Shown: positions 24,467 through 32,019 of the stretch, in pieces
How positions within the stretch are numbered: position 1 is the first letter of the stretch
Layout: every line of letters starts with the position of its first letter
DNA from: an uncultured Bacilli bacterium
Lineage (GTDB): Bacteria; Bacillota_I; Bacilli_A; RF39; UBA660
Direction: 5' to 3'
Assembly (NCBI GenBank): GCA_944350385.1
Contig: CALVOV010000011.1
Span: 1-33,851 of the forward strand
DNA length: 33,851 nucleotides
Program-made: the position numbers and the translations under genes
Notes under the pieces: model-generated
Database searches by the model: none
Seen by the model: only the letters and a program-made list of their open reading frames with translations
What the model was told of the DNA's origin: nothing

Positions 24467-24720
24467 TCAACTACTATTACATAATAATAAATATTATAAG
24501 TTTTATTTTATTTGGTTTAGACAAATTTCTAGCAATAAAACATAAAAATAGAATTAGTGAAAATACTTTAATATTAATTTCATTTTTGGGAGGAAGTATA
24601 GGATCATTGCTAGGGATGAAATTATTCAGACATAAAACAAAAAAGCCAAAGTTTTATATTTTAATTCCATTATTTATAATTATTAACATATTATTGTATA
24701 AAAAAATATCACTAAATTAG
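24463..24720 (+). CDS. DUF1294 family small membrane protein
   Basis: 85 residues with three hydrophobic segments (about 4-22, 34-53, 64-79). The features FGLDKFLAIKHKNRISE, then GGSIGSLLGMKLFRHKTKKPKF are the DUF1294 signature, with the conserved aspartate-lysine pair after the first helix and the basic RHKTKKPKF loop. Function unknown. It overlaps the radical SAM gene by 4 nt (ATGA) and ends at a shared terminator. Confidence 0.88.
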   Translation: MINYYYIIINIISFILFGLDKFLAIKHKNRISENTLILISFLGGSIGSLLGMKLFRHKTKKPKFYILIPLFIIINILLYKKISLN

Positions 24721-24735
24721 TGATATTTTTTTATT
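24700..24735. terminator. Bidirectional terminator between DUF1294 and SPFH genes
   Basis: AAAAAATATCACT (24701-24713) and AGTGATATTTTTT (24719-24731) form a long stem with a short AAATT loop and poly-A/poly-T flanks. Confidence 0.9.
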
Positions 24736-25618
24736 TCTTATCTTTCATAGTTTCAGATAAAGTAGTACCAATAGTAGCTAAATTTTGCAATTCACTTGGA
24801 ACAATAATTTTGGTTGATTGTCCATTTGCAACATCTACTAAAGCTTCATAGCTTTTTAATTTTAAAACAGCCTCATCAATTTGAGCCTCTTTTAATAATT
24901 TCAAACCTTGGGCATTAGCTTCTTGAATTTTAACAATAGCTTCAGCCTCTCCTTCAGCTTCACGAATCTTGGCTTCTCTCCTAGCATCAGCTCTTAATAT
25001 AGTACTTTCTTTTTCACCTTCAGCAGTAAGAATGGCAGCCTTTTTTTCACCTTCAGCACGTAAAATTGCTTCACGTCTTTCACGTTCAGCTCTCATTTGC
25101 TTTTCCATAGCATCTTGAATATCCCTAGGAGGTAAAATATTTTTTACCTCAACACGATTAACCTTTATTCCCCACGGATCTGTAGCTTCATCAAGAATAG
25201 AACGCATTTTTGTATTAATAAGATCCCTACTAGTTAAAGTTTCATCTAATTCAAGTTCACCAATAATATTACGTAAAGTAGTTGCTGTCAAATTTTCAAT
25301 TGCGCTAATCGGATTATCAACCCCATATGTATATAATTTAGGATCTGTTATTTGAAAATATACAACAGTATCAATTTGCATAGTAACATTATCCTTAGTT
25401 ATAACAGGCTGTGGAGCAAAATCTTTTACAATTTCTTTTAAACTAACTTGATTAGCAACTCTTTCAAAAAAGGGAATGACATAATTTAAACCAGTTTGCA
25501 TTGTTCTATGATATGCCCCTAATCTCTCAATAACATAAGCTTTTGATTGAGAAACAATCTTAATACCAGATATACCAATACAAATAATAACAATAAATAA
25601 AAATAAACCTAATTCCAT
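24731..25618 (-). CDS. SPFH/Band 7 (stomatin-like) membrane scaffold protein
   Basis: 295 residues. One N-terminal membrane helix (about 2-20), an SPFH domain (about 25-180: RLGAYHRTMQTGLNYVIPFF, TKDNVTMQIDTVVYFQITDP, WGIKVNRVEVKNILPP), then a long alanine-glutamate coiled coil (about 180-240, repeated AEGEKK/AEGEAE units) that drives oligomerisation. Such stomatin/QmcA-type proteins form large ring or cage assemblies on membranes. The directly upstream gene, 1 nt away, is an NfeD-like protein, a well-known and very common pairing in bacteria. Start preceded by a GGAG site inside the end of the NfeD gene. Confidence 0.95.
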   Translation of the reverse strand: MELGLFLFIVIICIGISGIKIVSQSKAYVIERLGAYHRTMQTGLNYVIPFFERVANQVSLKEIVKDFAPQPVITKDNVTMQIDTVVYFQITDPKLYTYGVDNPISAIENLTATTLRNIIGELELDETLTSRDLINTKMRSILDEATDPWGIKVNRVEVKNILPPRDIQDAMEKQMRAERERREAILRAEGEKKAAILTAEGEKESTILRADARREAKIREAEGEAEAIVKIQEANAQGLKLLKEAQIDEAVLKLKSYEALVDVANGQSTKIIVPSELQNLATIGTTLSETMKDKK

Positions 25619-25619
25619 A

Positions 25620-26039
25620 CTATTTTTTCTCCTTCTTTACAATAAGTTTAACACCTTCTATTTTTTCTACTATTACTTTATCACCAACCTCCAATTCATC
25701 ATCACTAATAGCACTCCAAATAGTGTCTAAAACTTTAACTTCGCCTTTTTGATTATAAGAAATTTTTTTTATAACTACACCACTTTTACCGATAAATCTA
25801 TCTAAATTAGTAGGCTCAAACTTCTTTGCTTTTAATTTACTAGTAATAGGTTTAGTTAACACTAATCCTAATAAACTTGCTAATATAAATACAATTGTTT
25901 GAATAATAATAGAATCAAAATATAATGAGACAAACACTGTAATCAAACTTCCAAAAGCAAACCAGATAGTAACTAAGTTAATTGTAATAATTTCAATAAA
26001 AATAAAGATTAAAAATAACAATCCCCAAAATAAAGTCAT
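25620..26039 (-). CDS. NfeD-like membrane protein
   Basis: 139 residues from the ATG at 26039, preceded by AGAGGTG; the frame reaches 26165 but the extra part overlaps the promoter. Hydrophobic segments at about 2-24, 28-45 and 48-64 are followed by an OB-fold domain (about 75-139: RFIGKSGVVIKKISYNQKGEVKV, WSAISDDELEVGDKVIVEKIEG). This is the short NfeD form without a protease domain. NfeD proteins associate with the SPFH partner encoded 1 nt downstream. Confidence 0.92.
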   Translation of the reverse strand: MTLFWGLLFLIFIFIEIITINLVTIWFAFGSLITVFVSLYFDSIIIQTIVFILASLLGLVLTKPITSKLKAKKFEPTNLDRFIGKSGVVIKKISYNQKGEVKVLDTIWSAISDDELEVGDKVIVEKIEGVKLIVKKEKK

Positions 26040-26058
26040 ATCTGCACCTCTTAGCTTT

Positions 26059-26087
26059 AATATAGCATAGTAGAATATTTTTTTCAA
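26059..26087 (-). promoter_or_regulatory. Promoter of the NfeD-SPFH operon
   Basis: TTGAAA (26087-26082), 17 nt spacer, TATATT (26064-26059) preceded by TGC. Confidence 0.75.
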
Positions 26088-26096
26088 TAATATATC

Positions 26097-26125
26097 TTGA
26101 ATAGACAATCTTTTTATAATATAAT
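26097..26125 (+). promoter_or_regulatory. Promoter of the Ig-like protein gene
   Basis: TTGAAT 26097-26102, 17 nt spacer, TATAAT 26120-26125; a second overlapping TATAAT begins at 26115. It is back to back with the NfeD promoter, with -35 boxes 9 nt apart. Confidence 0.72.
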
Positions 26126-26152
26126 TTACATAAGATAGGAGAAAATATTTAT

Positions 26153-26836
26153 ATGAAACGAACAAAAAAAATTAAAAAATTACGAATATTTTCCCTAACT
26201 TTAATATGTTGGGGAATACTTCTTATTGGTAGTGGAATTGCTATGACAACAAAAGATACGACAATTACAAAATATACTTATTCTATAAATATTTCACAAA
26301 ATAAAGTAGCTGAATCCAAAATTAATGAAATAAAATTAAAAGAAATGTCGCAAGAAGTAAATACACCAATAAGTTTAGATGTGAAAAATTATTTGGAAAA
26401 TGTTGAAAAAATTGATGATAGCGTACTTTCAGCACTAAATTTAGACACATCACACGTTAACATTAATGAAGCAGGTACTTATACATATACAATTAGCTAC
26501 AAGAAGAAAACATTTAATGGCACTTTCATAATTACTGAAAAGCCTCTTCCAAAAGTAAATTTAACTTTAAAAAATTTAACTTTAAAAAAAGATAGTGTAT
26601 TAGATACAAATTTATCAACATACATAAATGAACCTTTAACAGAAGAAGTATCAAAAAATATTGTTTTAGATTTAAGTTCTGTTAAAACAAATATAGAAGG
26701 TACATATCAATATACAGTTACTTACAATAATAAATTATATACCGGAAAAATAGAAATATATACTCCACAAGCAACAACTATAATAACACCAAATAATCAA
26801 GTCCAAGAAGAAAATAGTGATTTAGAAGTAGAATAA
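26153..26836 (+). CDS. Membrane-anchored protein with two Ig-like repeats, function unknown
   Basis: 227 residues: basic N-terminus, one membrane helix (about 12-31) and an exported region. Two diverged copies of a bacterial Ig-like domain are visible, at about residues 68-127 and 138-201. Each ends with the same pattern: AGTYTYTISYKKKTFNGTFIIT in the first and EGTYQYTVTYNNKLYTGKIEIY in the second, preceded by LNLDTSHVNI and LDLSSVKTNI. The tail is Thr/Asn/Glu-rich and has no sorting motif. Such domains usually mediate surface adhesion or structural spacing; no ligand can be deduced. The AGGAGA site is a little far from the ATG (about 12 nt). Single-gene unit. Confidence 0.75.
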   Translation: MKRTKKIKKLRIFSLTLICWGILLIGSGIAMTTKDTTITKYTYSINISQNKVAESKINEIKLKEMSQEVNTPISLDVKNYLENVEKIDDSVLSALNLDTSHVNINEAGTYTYTISYKKKTFNGTFIITEKPLPKVNLTLKNLTLKKDSVLDTNLSTYINEPLTEEVSKNIVLDLSSVKTNIEGTYQYTVTYNNKLYTGKIEIYTPQATTIITPNNQVQEENSDLEVE

Positions 26837-26864
26837 AAAAATCAGGAAAGCACCTGATTTTTTT
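26834..26864. terminator. Bidirectional terminator between Ig-like gene and fhs
   Basis: AAAATCAGG (26838-26846) and CCTGATTTT (26853-26861) pair around an AAAGCA loop, with A- and T-runs outside. Confidence 0.88.
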
Positions 26865-28479
26865 ATGACAAACCAACAATTTCACCATTTACTACATCAA
26901 TTTTTTCATAATTAGGGCTTTTAGAAAGACCGGGCATAACCATAATAGCACCTAAGTATACAGTTATAAATTCCGCTCCATTAAATATTTCAACATTCTT
27001 TACTGTGATAGTAAAATTCTCAGGAGCACCTAATAATTTAGCATCATCTGAGAAAGAATATTGAGTTTTAGCAATACAAACAGGATAATCAGCATAACCA
27101 TTTTTTTCAATTTTTTTAATTTTATCTAAAACTAAATCAGAAAATTCAACATTACTAGCATGATATATTTTTTTTGCAACACAATTTATTTTTTCCACAA
27201 TAGAAAGATTATCATCATACAATAATTTAAATTTGCGTTCTACATTACATTCAGAAACAATTTTTTCAGCTAAGTCTTTAGCACCCTCACCACCATTTGA
27301 ATAAGCTGTAGATACACTAAATTTTACTAATAACTTTTTACAAAAATCTTCTACTATACTAATTTCACTATCTTTATCAGTTGAAAATTTATTTAAGCAA
27401 ACAACAACAGGAACACCATATTGCTTTAAATTATTAACATGACGTTCCAAATTTTTTAAACCTAACTTCAAAGCATTATTATTTTCTAAAAATATATCTT
27501 CTTTTGAAACTCCACCATGATATTTTAAAGCTTTAATTGTTGCTACTAAAACAATAGCATCAGGAGCCAAATGAGCTTTACGACACTTAATATCTAAAAA
27601 TTTTTCCGCACCAAGATCAGCACCAAAACCTGCTTCAGTAACAACATAATCAGCCAATGATAAGCCCGTTAAAGTAGCAACGATACTATTGCAACCATGA
27701 GCAATATTAGCAAAAGGGCCGCCATGAATAATAGCTGGAGTTTCCTCTAAGGTTTGTACTAAGTTTGGCATAAATGCATCTTTTAAAAGTGCTAAAAGAG
27801 AACCTTCTATTTTTAAATCTTTAGCATAAATAAACTCACCATTACTATTAGAACCAATAATTATATTTCCTAGACGCCTCTTTAAGTCATCAAAAGAAGA
27901 AGCTAAGCAAAAGATAGCCATAATTTCACTGGCAGCAGTAATAGAAAATTTTTCTTCACGATTTTCTAATTCAACATTACGTAAAGCTCGATCATTAACA
28001 TCCAAGCATCTATGAAAATAAATTTCTTTTATATCTAATTTATTACCAAAGTATATATGGTTATCAATCGCAGAACATAATAAATTGTTAGCAGAAGTTA
28101 TTGCATGAAAATCTCCAGTAAAATGTAAATTAATATCTTCCATAGGTACTACTTGGCTATAACCACCACCAGTTGCACCACCTTTAATACCAAATACAGG
28201 TCCCATAGATGGCTGTCTTAATACAACAATGGAATTTTTATTTTCTTTTCTTAATGCATCAGCTAAACCAATACTAACTGTAGTTTTTCCTTCCCCTAAT
28301 GGTGTTGGAGAAATTGCGGTTACTAATATCAACTTACCTTTACTCTTTTTAGAAAAAGATTTTATCTTACATTTATCATTTCCATATAATACAATATCAT
28401 TCTCTGATAAGCCGATTTTTTTTGCAATTAATCTAATATCTTTTTTATTACATTTTCTTGCTATTTCGATATCTTCCAT
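26863..28479 (-). CDS. fhs: Formate--tetrahydrofolate ligase
   Basis: Makes 10-formyl-tetrahydrofolate from formate, ATP and tetrahydrofolate, feeding purine synthesis and one-carbon metabolism. 538 residues, slightly shorter than the common 555-560. The ATP-binding segment SPTPLGEGKTT at 57-67 is intact; RQPSMGPVFGIKGGATGGG, LHFTGDFHAITSANNL and GFGADLGAEKFLDIKCR are family signatures. Conserved to the C-terminus (VMPGLSKSP). GAGGTGG precedes the ATG. Monocistronic, with its own promoter; no other Wood-Ljungdahl genes are in the window, so a folate supply role is more likely than acetogenesis. Confidence 0.98.
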   Translation of the reverse strand: MEDIEIARKCNKKDIRLIAKKIGLSENDIVLYGNDKCKIKSFSKKSKGKLILVTAISPTPLGEGKTTVSIGLADALRKENKNSIVVLRQPSMGPVFGIKGGATGGGYSQVVPMEDINLHFTGDFHAITSANNLLCSAIDNHIYFGNKLDIKEIYFHRCLDVNDRALRNVELENREEKFSITAASEIMAIFCLASSFDDLKRRLGNIIIGSNSNGEFIYAKDLKIEGSLLALLKDAFMPNLVQTLEETPAIIHGGPFANIAHGCNSIVATLTGLSLADYVVTEAGFGADLGAEKFLDIKCRKAHLAPDAIVLVATIKALKYHGGVSKEDIFLENNNALKLGLKNLERHVNNLKQYGVPVVVCLNKFSTDKDSEISIVEDFCKKLLVKFSVSTAYSNGGEGAKDLAEKIVSECNVERKFKLLYDDNLSIVEKINCVAKKIYHASNVEFSDLVLDKIKKIEKNGYADYPVCIAKTQYSFSDDAKLLGAPENFTITVKNVEIFNGAEFITVYLGAIMVMPGLSKSPNYEKIDVVNGEIVGLS

Positions 28480-28496
28480 CTAACCACCTCAAAAAA

Positions 28497-28525
28497 ATTA
28501 TATCATGAAAAACTATGAATGTTGA
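28497..28525 (-). promoter_or_regulatory. Probable promoter of fhs
   Basis: TATAAT (28502-28497) preceded by TGA, with TCAACA (28525-28520) 17 nt upstream. The remaining interval 28526-28620 is very A-rich without other recognisable elements. Confidence 0.6.
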
Positions 28526-28620
28526 TAATTCTTTACATATACAACAACAAATTTAAAAAAATAATTTTATATTTTAATATAACCATTCAAAAAAAAAATT
28601 AAAAACTAAAAATTAGCAAT

Positions 28621-28649
28621 TTTACAAAGAAAAAATAAAATGATATTCT
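28621..28649 (+). promoter_or_regulatory. Promoter of the adhesin-sortase operon
   Basis: TTTACA 28621-28626, 17 nt spacer, TATTCT 28644-28649 with TGA before it (extended -10). AGGAGG lies at 28669-28674 before the ATG. Confidence 0.65.
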
Positions 28650-28680
28650 CTAGCCGTTAAGAAAAAAAGGAGGAGAAATC

Positions 28681-30114
28681 ATGAAAAAGAAAATAATTTT
28701 CTTAATAACATTATGTGCCATATTTTTAGGAATCAATAAAAATGTATATGCAGAAGAATCACGTTTCTATGAATCAGAATATGTACCTAATATTTGGATG
28801 AATAGAATACTAAGCACTAGACCAAATACTATTTATTATCAAACAGCAAGATTTTTTAGACAAAGTCAAACAGGTAAAGTATCATATTGTATTCAGCCAA
28901 CAAAACCATTTGATGAAAATGCAATATATACAAAAGTAGATATACCAAATAATCTTTCACAAGAACAAATGAATAGAATAAATGCTCTTGCTTACTATGG
29001 ATATAATTATAAAAATCATTCTGATAAAAAATGGTATGCTATCACTCAACTGCTTATTTGGAAAACAGCTGATCCACTAGGAGACTATTATTTTACAGAT
29101 ACATTAAGTGGAAATAGAATAGAAAGATTTACATCAGAAATAAATGAACTAAATTCAATGGTACAAAAACAAAATATCAAACCTAATTTTTCACAGAAAA
29201 AATTCATAATAAGAGAAGGAGAAACCTTAAAAGTAGTAGATTCAAACAATGCATTATCCAATTATGAAACTTCTTTAGGAAGAATTGAAAATAATAATAT
29301 AATTTTTGAAAATTTAAAAGAAGGAAATTACCATATAATAATAAAAAATAAAAATTATAATAACTATCAATATCCAGTAACATATTATCAATCAGATACG
29401 AGTCAGAACATGCTTATAACTGGAAATATTCCTGATGAAACATACATTGATATAGAAGTTATAAAAACAAAAATTAATATTACAAAAATTGATAAAGATA
29501 CTAAAGAAAGCACCCCACAAGGTTATGCATCTTTGAAAGATACTACATATAAACTTTATAATGAAAACAATGAAGAAATAAAAACTATAATAATAGATGA
29601 AAATGGAAAAGGTAGTGTAGAAAATTTAGACTTTGGAACTTATTATTTAAAAGAAACCAAACCTGGTAAAGGATATAATTTAGATGAAAGTAAATATAAA
29701 ATAACAATATCTAGTGATAATCCACAAGTAAGTTTAACATTAGAAAATGAAATAATAAAAAAAGAAATAATCATCCACAAAGTTTATGGTAATAATAATG
29801 AATTTTATCCAGAAGAAAATGTCATCTTTGAAATCTATGATAAAAATAAAAATTTAATTGATACTATAAAAACAGATAAAAATGGGCATGCTAAAACAAC
29901 ACTTATATATGGTGAATATACAATTAAACAAATAAATACTAAAGAAGGATATGCGAAAATTGAAAATAAAAATATCATTGTAGATAATAATAACAGGGAA
30001 ATCTATGAACTAACGGACTACAAAATAAATGTTCCAAACACATATATAAATTATTCTCCAATGCATAAAATAATCGATTTCATTCTTGAATATATAAATA
30101 TGTGTATATGTTAA
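28681..30114 (+). CDS. Secreted surface adhesin: Cys-Gln thioester domain plus two Cna-B/SpaA-type domains
   Basis: 477 residues. Signal peptide 1-24, probably cut after VYA. A thioester domain (about 30-160) shows Cys70 in VSYCIQP and Gln123 in AITQLLIW, the pair that forms an internal thioester able to bond covalently to host proteins. Then a spacer domain (170-258) and two Cna-B-like domains. Domain one (262-358) has Lys269 (NITKID), Glu325 (LKETKP) and Asn356 (LENE), suited to a stabilising isopeptide bond. Domain two (362-448) has Lys367 but Gln417 where Glu is usual, and Asp446. No LPxTG; the C-terminus is VPNTY (451-455), a weakly hydrophobic stretch and MCIC. The following sortase gene overlaps by 7 nt. 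Confidence 0.88.
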   Translation: MKKKIIFLITLCAIFLGINKNVYAEESRFYESEYVPNIWMNRILSTRPNTIYYQTARFFRQSQTGKVSYCIQPTKPFDENAIYTKVDIPNNLSQEQMNRINALAYYGYNYKNHSDKKWYAITQLLIWKTADPLGDYYFTDTLSGNRIERFTSEINELNSMVQKQNIKPNFSQKKFIIREGETLKVVDSNNALSNYETSLGRIENNNIIFENLKEGNYHIIIKNKNYNNYQYPVTYYQSDTSQNMLITGNIPDETYIDIEVIKTKINITKIDKDTKESTPQGYASLKDTTYKLYNENNEEIKTIIIDENGKGSVENLDFGTYYLKETKPGKGYNLDESKYKITISSDNPQVSLTLENEIIKKEIIIHKVYGNNNEFYPEENVIFEIYDKNKNLIDTIKTDKNGHAKTTLIYGEYTIKQINTKEGYAKIENKNIIVDNNNREIYELTDYKINVPNTYINYSPMHKIIDFILEYINMCIC

Positions 30115-30662
30115 AAAAAATATTAAAAATATTCTTAATATTATTATTCTTCTTAATTGCATGCTATAAAATTTATAATTCTGAAAATAGTAGAATAGAT
30201 AATCATTTAAAAAAATTAAAAATTAAAAATTCAGAAGAAATAATTGAAGAAGAAAAATTGATAGAAAAAAGCATTGGAAAAATTATCATAAAAAAGATTA
30301 ATTTAGAGAAACAATTATATAATATTGAAAGTTCAGAAAATAATGTTAATAAAAATATAACAATATTAAAAGGTAGTATAGAACCATCAGAGCATAATAG
30401 CATTATATTTATAGCAGCTCACTCTGGAACAGGAAAACTTGCTTATTTTAAAGATTTAGATAAATTAGAAAAAAATGATCAAATACAATTATTTTATAAA
30501 AATAAAAATTATTATTATCAAGTTACCAATAAATGGGAAACAAAAAAAGATGGTGATATTGAAATAACAAAAAGTGAAGGAAAACAATTAATCTTGACAA
30601 CATGTAGTCCAACTAATAAAGATAAACAATTAATTATTAATTGCATAGAAAAAGAGTCTTAA
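30108..30662 (+). CDS. Sortase-like transpeptidase, atypical active site
   Basis: 184 residues. N-terminal membrane helix (about 4-20), a charged linker and a sortase beta-barrel (about 55-180). Catalytic His105 in AAHSGTG and Cys166 in LILTTCSP are present. The usual Arg seven to nine residues after the cysteine is replaced: the stretch is NKDKQLII, so Lys173/Gln174 stand there. Sortases normally cleave a C-terminal motif of a surface protein and attach it to the wall or another subunit; the adhesin just upstream is the obvious substrate. ATG at 30108 overlaps the adhesin stop (ATGTTAA) and no clear ribosome binding site is seen, so translation is probably coupled. A GTG at 30102 would add two residues. 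Confidence 0.82.
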   Translation: MLKKILKIFLILLFFLIACYKIYNSENSRIDNHLKKLKIKNSEEIIEEEKLIEKSIGKIIIKKINLEKQLYNIESSENNVNKNITILKGSIEPSEHNSIIFIAAHSGTGKLAYFKDLDKLEKNDQIQLFYKNKNYYYQVTNKWETKKDGDIEITKSEGKQLILTTCSPTNKDKQLIINCIEKES

Positions 30663-30674
30663 GACTCTTTATTT
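30651..30674. terminator. Bidirectional terminator between sortase and S41 protease genes
   Basis: Perfect 20 bp palindrome AAAGAGTCTT/AAGACTCTTT at 30651-30670; functional hairpin AAAGAGTC-TTAA-GACTCTTT, with moderately T-rich tails. Confidence 0.75.
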
Positions 30675-31928
30675 AGTTAAATGATTAAATGCTTCTTCCA
30701 AGACTTCATCTTCCTCAGTATTAGGATCATTTACTTTTTCAATATCTGGTTTAACTCCAACTTCATTAATAGTATTTCCTTTTGGTGTTAACCATTCATC
30801 AGAAGTAAATTTATAACTTGTACCATCAGAAAAAGTTGCTGTTTTCTGTACTGTACCTTTACCATAAGTTGTAGTACCTATTATAGTAGCATTTTTATAA
30901 TTTTCTCTAAAACATGCTGCAACAACTTCAGAAGCAGAAGCTGTGGAACTATTAGTTAAAATAACTACTGGATATGTTCTCTTATCTTCAGTCCTTGCTT
31001 CATATTTGCTTACTCCATTTTTAGATTTTATTTGAAATAAAACTGTTTTTTTAGAAAAAAATAAATCTAAAATTTCTGTAGCCTGTGTTAAATGTCCACC
31101 AGTATTATCTCTCAAATCTAAAATAAGTGAATCAATTTTTTGATCTTCTATATTTTTTAAATTTTTTACAAATTGATCATATGTGTTGGAAGCAAAGTTA
31201 TTAACATAAATATATCCCACTTTTTTTCCGGATCTTTCCTCTACATATGAAGATACTGACTGAATTTCTATCTTTTTTAGAGTAACAAATAATTCTTTTT
31301 CTTCCTCTCCTCTTTTTACAACAACGCTAATTTTGTCATCTAATTTATGTTTTTTAATAACATCAGAAATATCAGAGGCGCCATTACTATATACATCTTG
31401 ATCATCAACTGATAAAAGAACATCGCCTATTTGAATACCTGCATTTTTAGCAGGAGAATTATCAAAGACTTCAATAATGCGATTACCTTCTTGATAGTAT
31501 TCAATTGTTATACCTATACCAATAAAACTTCCATTTGTTGCAGTATTCAAAGATTCAGTTTCATCTTCATCTAAGTATGCAGAATATTGATCACCCAAAG
31601 AACTAATCATAGCAGAAATAGCATTATCTATAAGTGAAGATTTATCAACATCTTTATAATAAACATTACTTATATTACTATAAACATTCAAAATCTTTGA
31701 AATATTGCTATCTACACTAGTACCTAAGACGGAATTAGTAAATAAAGTTACTAAACATCCAAATACTACACCAAACATCAAAAATATCCCAGCAACAAAA
31801 AACATTTCAAAAGTAGTGAATCTTTTTTTACTAATTTTTATTTTATTACCAAAGCTAACCTGTTCAGTAAAAAATTTCTGTTTTATTCTTGCTTTAATAG
31901 ATTTATTTTTTTCAGACTTAAATAACAT
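30669..31928 (-). CDS. S41 family carboxy-terminal processing protease (CtpA/CtpB-like)
   Basis: 419-residue membrane-anchored serine protease acting outside the membrane. Basic cytosolic tail 1-38, membrane helix about 41-65, an N-terminal helical segment with GDQYSAYLDEDE (112-123), PDZ domain about 132-205 (GIGITIEY; NSPAKNAGIQIGDVLLSVD), and catalytic domain with LILDLRDNTGG at 268-278, the serine loop TNSSTASASE at 325-334 and the lysine in TYGKGTVQK (Lys357). Ser-Lys dyad is intact. GAGGTGG precedes the ATG. CtpB of Bacillus works in sporulation signalling, but most relatives have general roles in envelope protein turnover; the substrate is unknown. Confidence 0.95.
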   Translation of the reverse strand: MLFKSEKNKSIKARIKQKFFTEQVSFGNKIKISKKRFTTFEMFFVAGIFLMFGVVFGCLVTLFTNSVLGTSVDSNISKILNVYSNISNVYYKDVDKSSLIDNAISAMISSLGDQYSAYLDEDETESLNTATNGSFIGIGITIEYYQEGNRIIEVFDNSPAKNAGIQIGDVLLSVDDQDVYSNGASDISDVIKKHKLDDKISVVVKRGEEEKELFVTLKKIEIQSVSSYVEERSGKKVGYIYVNNFASNTYDQFVKNLKNIEDQKIDSLILDLRDNTGGHLTQATEILDLFFSKKTVLFQIKSKNGVSKYEARTEDKRTYPVVILTNSSTASASEVVAACFRENYKNATIIGTTTYGKGTVQKTATFSDGTSYKFTSDEWLTPKGNTINEVGVKPDIEKVNDPNTEEDEVLEEAFNHLTK

Positions 31929-31984
31929 TAAACCACCTCATAGTCTACATTTATAATAGCATAATATATAATTTTTAGAAATAG

Positions 31985-32013
31985 AAAAAAAAGAAGAGTC
32001 ACTTCTTTTTTTA
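31985..32013 (-). terminator. Terminator of the thioredoxin-fold protein gene
   Basis: AAAAAAGAAG (31987-31996) and CTTCTTTTTT (32002-32011) form a 10 bp stem with AGTCA loop; the T-run follows on the minus strand. Confidence 0.78.
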
Positions 32014-32019
32014 ACATCA

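Noticed and set aside
26040-26165. Longer NfeD start at 26165
   Set aside because: The extension covers the mapped promoter and lacks a ribosome binding site; the ATG at 26039 has AGAGGTG.
30095-30115. Frameshift joining the adhesin to the sortase
   Set aside because: Each protein has a sensible N-terminus of its own; the 7 nt overlap is ordinary translational coupling.
30203-30403. Minus-strand 66-residue frame opposite the sortase gene
   Set aside because: Antisense shadow; the sortase frame carries the His and Cys motifs.
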